A stretch of DNA of 64,000 bases from positions 24,285,883-24,349,882 of the forward strand of contig CM035230.1 of assembly GCA_020226215.1 (NCBI GenBank). Reading direction: 5' to 3'. This document shows positions 61,140 to 64,000 of this stretch, piece by piece. Position 1 is the first letter of the stretch; each line of letters begins with the position of its first letter. This DNA comes from Sindora glabra. Taxonomy: Eukaryota; Streptophyta; Magnoliopsida; Fabales; Fabaceae. A program made the translations under genes and the position numbers. The notes under the pieces are model-generated. The model was given only the letters and a program-made list of their open reading frames with translations. It ran no database searches and was not told the origin of the DNA.

Positions 61140-62446
61140 GAAGAGTTAATATTTAGTCATTAGAAAATAAAGGGGTAAAGTGTTTCAAATGGCTAAAAGA
61201 AATGCATTGGGAGGACTTTGTCAAAATGGATGAACTAGTATACAAAAAGAACACAAAGCTCTTTTATGCCAACATTGAATCCTCTGTGGATGGTGAAAGG
61301 TTGTAGATTTATGTGAATAATGAAGAAAAAAAGGTCAATTTGGGACTAATGAATCACTTATTGGGAAGTAAAAATTCAGAGAAAGCTCCTTTAGCAAACC
61401 AACTAACAATGAATTGCAAGGTCTTGCTTTATTACATCTGCAATATCTTGTACCCCAAAGGAGGCTCTATAAGCAGTGTAAGTAATTTTGAAGCAAATTT
61501 TTGGGCCATAGAGACTAGATTTATGATCAATTTGGAGTATTTGATAACTAGACAAACTTTATCTATTAAGGGTAGAGCTGATGCTCACATAGGATATGAT
61601 ATAGTGATTACTAGAATTCTTTAACACTTTGAAATAGATTTGTGTAAGGAAAAAGTACAAGGAATTTTTGGTGGCAATGTTATGAATGATAGTTAGCTTA
61701 GAACACTAGCTTTTAATAAGAAATTTGAGCTTCTTGCCAAGATGAATAGAAAAGTTATTAACTAGAAAAATTATTTGGCTAAGGTTCATAGAGTTAGAAA
61801 ATTAAGAAAGAAATCTATAGAAGAAGTAGAAAAAGAGAAGGATAAAAAAGAAATAGATAGTCCCTTTTGAGAACCTACTAAAGGAATACATATTAATGAA
61901 AGAGAAAGTTCAGATAGAAAGAAGTTTAACAAAGGCAAGTTTAATAGAGGGAAAGGAAAAAGGAAATTGGAAGAAGACCTTAAAGAAGTAGAAGCTAAAA
62001 AGATGAAAAGATCTAACAAAGTTCCAAAAATCATGAAGTTAGGAAGCAACAATGGTAAGAAAAAGAAGGAAGAAATAAGTGGAGAAAGAAGAAGATCTAG
62101 CAGAGTAGGAGAAGTTAGCTTTATGCCTAACTATTGTGAAATAACAGTAAGAAAGCCAAAGGTTAAAGAAGTCATTAAACTAGAATCTGACTATGAGGAA
62201 ACAGAGACAATTCATGATAAGTCTAATATTGAGCCTATGAATGAAGAAAATATAAATAAACTATTGGACATTAAAATTGAAATTACCACCACCAAGAAAA
62301 AACAACTAGAAGAAGAGATCAGAAAGCTTAAAAAAGAGCTTAACATAATGGACACTAAAGAAGAAACAAAAGAAGAAAAGAAGGAAATTCAAATAGGAAA
62401 AGAGGAAGAGAAGGATAAAGAAGAGAAAAAGAAGACAACTTGCTAG
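61140..62446 (+). pseudogene. Envelope-like / putative plant transposon protein frame of a Sirevirus
   Basis: One frame is nearly open for 1.3 kb. It starts around HWEDFVKMDELVYKKNTKLFYAN, then DGERL (stop 61304) IYVNNEEKKVNLGLMNHLLG, then LTMNCKVLLYYICNILYP and ANFWAIETRFMINLEYLI, and RADAHIGYDIVITRIL (stop 61622). This resembles the conserved N-terminal region of proteins annotated as putative plant transposon protein, found downstream of pol in Sireviruses and called envelope-like. From 61790 it becomes very rich in Lys and Glu, with a predicted coiled coil in the last 60 residues (62270-62440). Stops at 61304, 61622, 61696, 61762 and 61868 break it. I see no signal peptide or clear membrane span, so the envelope label is by position only. 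Confidence 0.65.
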
Positions 62447-63270
62447 TAATTGGGATAGTGAAACATAGTATGAACCATTAACTAACATAGAGGAAGAATA
62501 TAAAATGGAAGGACTTGATTTAGAAGCTGATGTAGAGTTTGGTATACCAATGCATGAGGAAGTAAAAGAATATGAGGATATTAAGGTAGAATCTTCCAAA
62601 AACACTAGTGCAATTCTTGAATCTAAAGGCAGTAGCAGTCTGCCTTAGAGCTATTTTGATTTGCAACATCTGCAACTATTTCAATTGTAAGACTTCATGA
62701 ATACCATCATCTCTTGAAGACCCCTTTCTGATATCTAACATGGCAGAGCTGTATTTCCATGAGATAGGAAAACCACAAGTACCAATCTAGTGCTCCTTTT
62801 ACCCATCAGTCATTGAGTTCTTTGTAACTCAGGATGATGAACCAAGATAATGGATTATCTTAGTAGAATAACCTAATCAAACCCTCTCAGCCTTACCATA
62901 CTCCTTAACCATACCTATAGAACCACCTCTTGTTGAAGCTCATAATCCTACTATAGCAACATTTACTAAAGCACCACCTGTTGAACCACCTCAACCAAAA
63001 AAAGCCAAAGACACTACAAAATCACAAATCTTCTCCACTATACTCTAACTAAATAACACTTGATCCTTTCACTCTCTTTGTCAATCCTATGGTGCATAAG
63101 GCTTACATTCCTACCATGCCTATCTTCCAACTATGGCTAAACAAGCAGGTCCATCCAATTCCAAGCTAAGTAATAAAGATAGAATTGATAAGCTTGAAGA
63201 AGATCTTGTCAATCTATCTAATAAGGTTGATAATGGCTTCAAAGATTTACAAGTCAAATAAAGACAATCA
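62447..63270 (+). pseudogene. Distal part of the envelope-like frame
   Basis: Acidic and proline-rich pieces continue in changing frames: EEEYKMEGLDLEADVEFGIP, then IEPPLVEAHNPTIATFTKAP and PPVEPPQPKKAKD. Near 63130-63260 MAKQAGPSNSKLSNKDRIDK leads into LEEDLVNLSNKVDNGF, a short coiled coil. Several stops separate them. They are probably the C-terminal half of the same or a following Sirevirus protein. Confidence 0.5.
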
Positions 63271-64000
63271 TTGATCTACTGCTATCACGGAACAAACCCT
63301 CTAAGAAGCCTTAGATAGCATAGTTTAGTTAATCTAAGCATATGCATTATAGATCTTAGGCATTTCACTTTGCATATGTATTGAAACTGTTAGAACAAGT
63401 TAACTTTTGTTAGCAATTTTAGTTGAAAGTTTCATATATTTTAATGCTACTTACTTTTAAACAACTTTTACAGACAATTATTTATCCCTATTTGATTTCT
63501 ATCATATCATTATCTCTGTCATTATCTAATTCTTGTTTGATTTCTTGTTTGTTATTATCTAATATATCTTTTCATGCAGAATTGAATATTTTTGTCTTTT
63601 GTGCTACTCTATTACTTTCTAATGATCATTTACTCTAATTTTTAATGACTTTTGACTTGATCCTATCACTTTCTAATGTTTTTTCTTTTCTTTCATATTA
63701 TGATTTTCATCACTATTAATTTTCGTCACTTATTTTCTGACTTATAATTAGTTTTTATTCTTTTACTTTTGTCTCTCTGTTATCACATGCCTCTATCTCT
63801 CATTTCTTTTTGCTCTGATACTAGTTTTTTACTCTAATATGTTTGCCCTACTTGTATGTTTCCTCTAATACTAGTTTTTACTATAATATTTTTTTGTGTT
63901 GCCATTTTCTACTTCATTATGTTTTTTGTTTCTATTTTTTCTCCTTTTTCTTCTTTTTTGCTCTAATACTATTTTTATTCTGCTAATTCCAAAAAAAAAG
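63271..64000. other. T-rich right end of window
   Basis: The plus strand is strongly T-rich with TTTCT/TCTCT patterns and a repeated CTCTAATACTAGTTTTT motif (near 63815, 63868 and 63960). It probably belongs to the untranslated 3' part of the Sirevirus-like element. No LTR border is visible before the window ends. Confidence 0.45.

Noticed and set aside
62306..62605. 99-codon minus-strand frame rich in Phe, Leu and Ser
   Set aside because: It is the antisense of the Lys/Glu-rich frame, so its hydrophobicity is a composition effect and not evidence of a membrane protein.
1..64000. CRISPR arrays, bacterial operons, phage or plasmid features
   Set aside because: None are present. The introns, LTR elements and TNL architecture show eukaryotic plant DNA, and the tandem arrays seen are minisatellites or microsatellites without unique spacers.

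Overview
This 64 kb window is A+T-rich plant nuclear DNA, most likely from a eudicot. The main reasons are a TIR-type NLR resistance gene (a class absent from grasses), plant-type Copia, gag-only LTR, PIF/Harbinger and hAT elements, and split genes with GT/AG introns. The genus cannot be read from the sequence. I see no intact protein-coding gene. The window is a transposon-rich interval with one decayed resistance gene and one small fragment of a cytochrome P450 gene.

Layout, left to right. 748 to about 8505 is an old full-length Copia element on the minus strand, with both LTRs, a primer-binding site, a polypurine tract and gag-IN-RT-RNaseH in decayed frames. 9328-17893 is an 8.6 kb PIF/Harbinger element with imperfect terminal inverted repeats and TTA target duplications. 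It carries the two usual genes on the minus strand, a Myb/SANT-like ORF1 and a spliced DDE transposase, both broken, and ORF1 itself suffered a tandem duplication and a MITE insertion. 19441-22854 is a 3.4 kb Harbinger/Tourist-like element filled with about 14 diverged copies of a 100-125 bp hairpin-bearing repeat. 24143-24340 is an exon fragment resembling CYP90A1 (CPD, brassinosteroid synthesis), abutting a 2.0 kb Harbinger-like element (24341-26352).

27905-36588 and 41915-45423 are two copies of one ~3.5 kb segment. The left copy is split by a gag-only LTR retrotransposon (30648-36312), whose 3' LTR is itself split by a 1.7 kb solo-LTR-like element (34435-36155). This gives a clear relative order of events. 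Two hAT-like non-autonomous elements (36882-38020 and 38198-39977) sit between the copies.

46307-52268 is a five-exon TIR-NB-LRR gene. Its domain order, splice sites and most motifs are preserved, but the NB-ARC exon has two nonsense codons and a frameshift, so I call it a pseudogene or an allele reduced to a TIR-only product. About 5 kb of featureless DNA follows. The right end (57600-63300) is a decayed plus-strand Copia element of Sirevirus type, truncated at its 5' end, followed by a long lysine/glutamate-rich envelope-like reading frame. The final 0.7 kb is T-rich.

All homology statements come from reading motifs by eye; no database search was possible.
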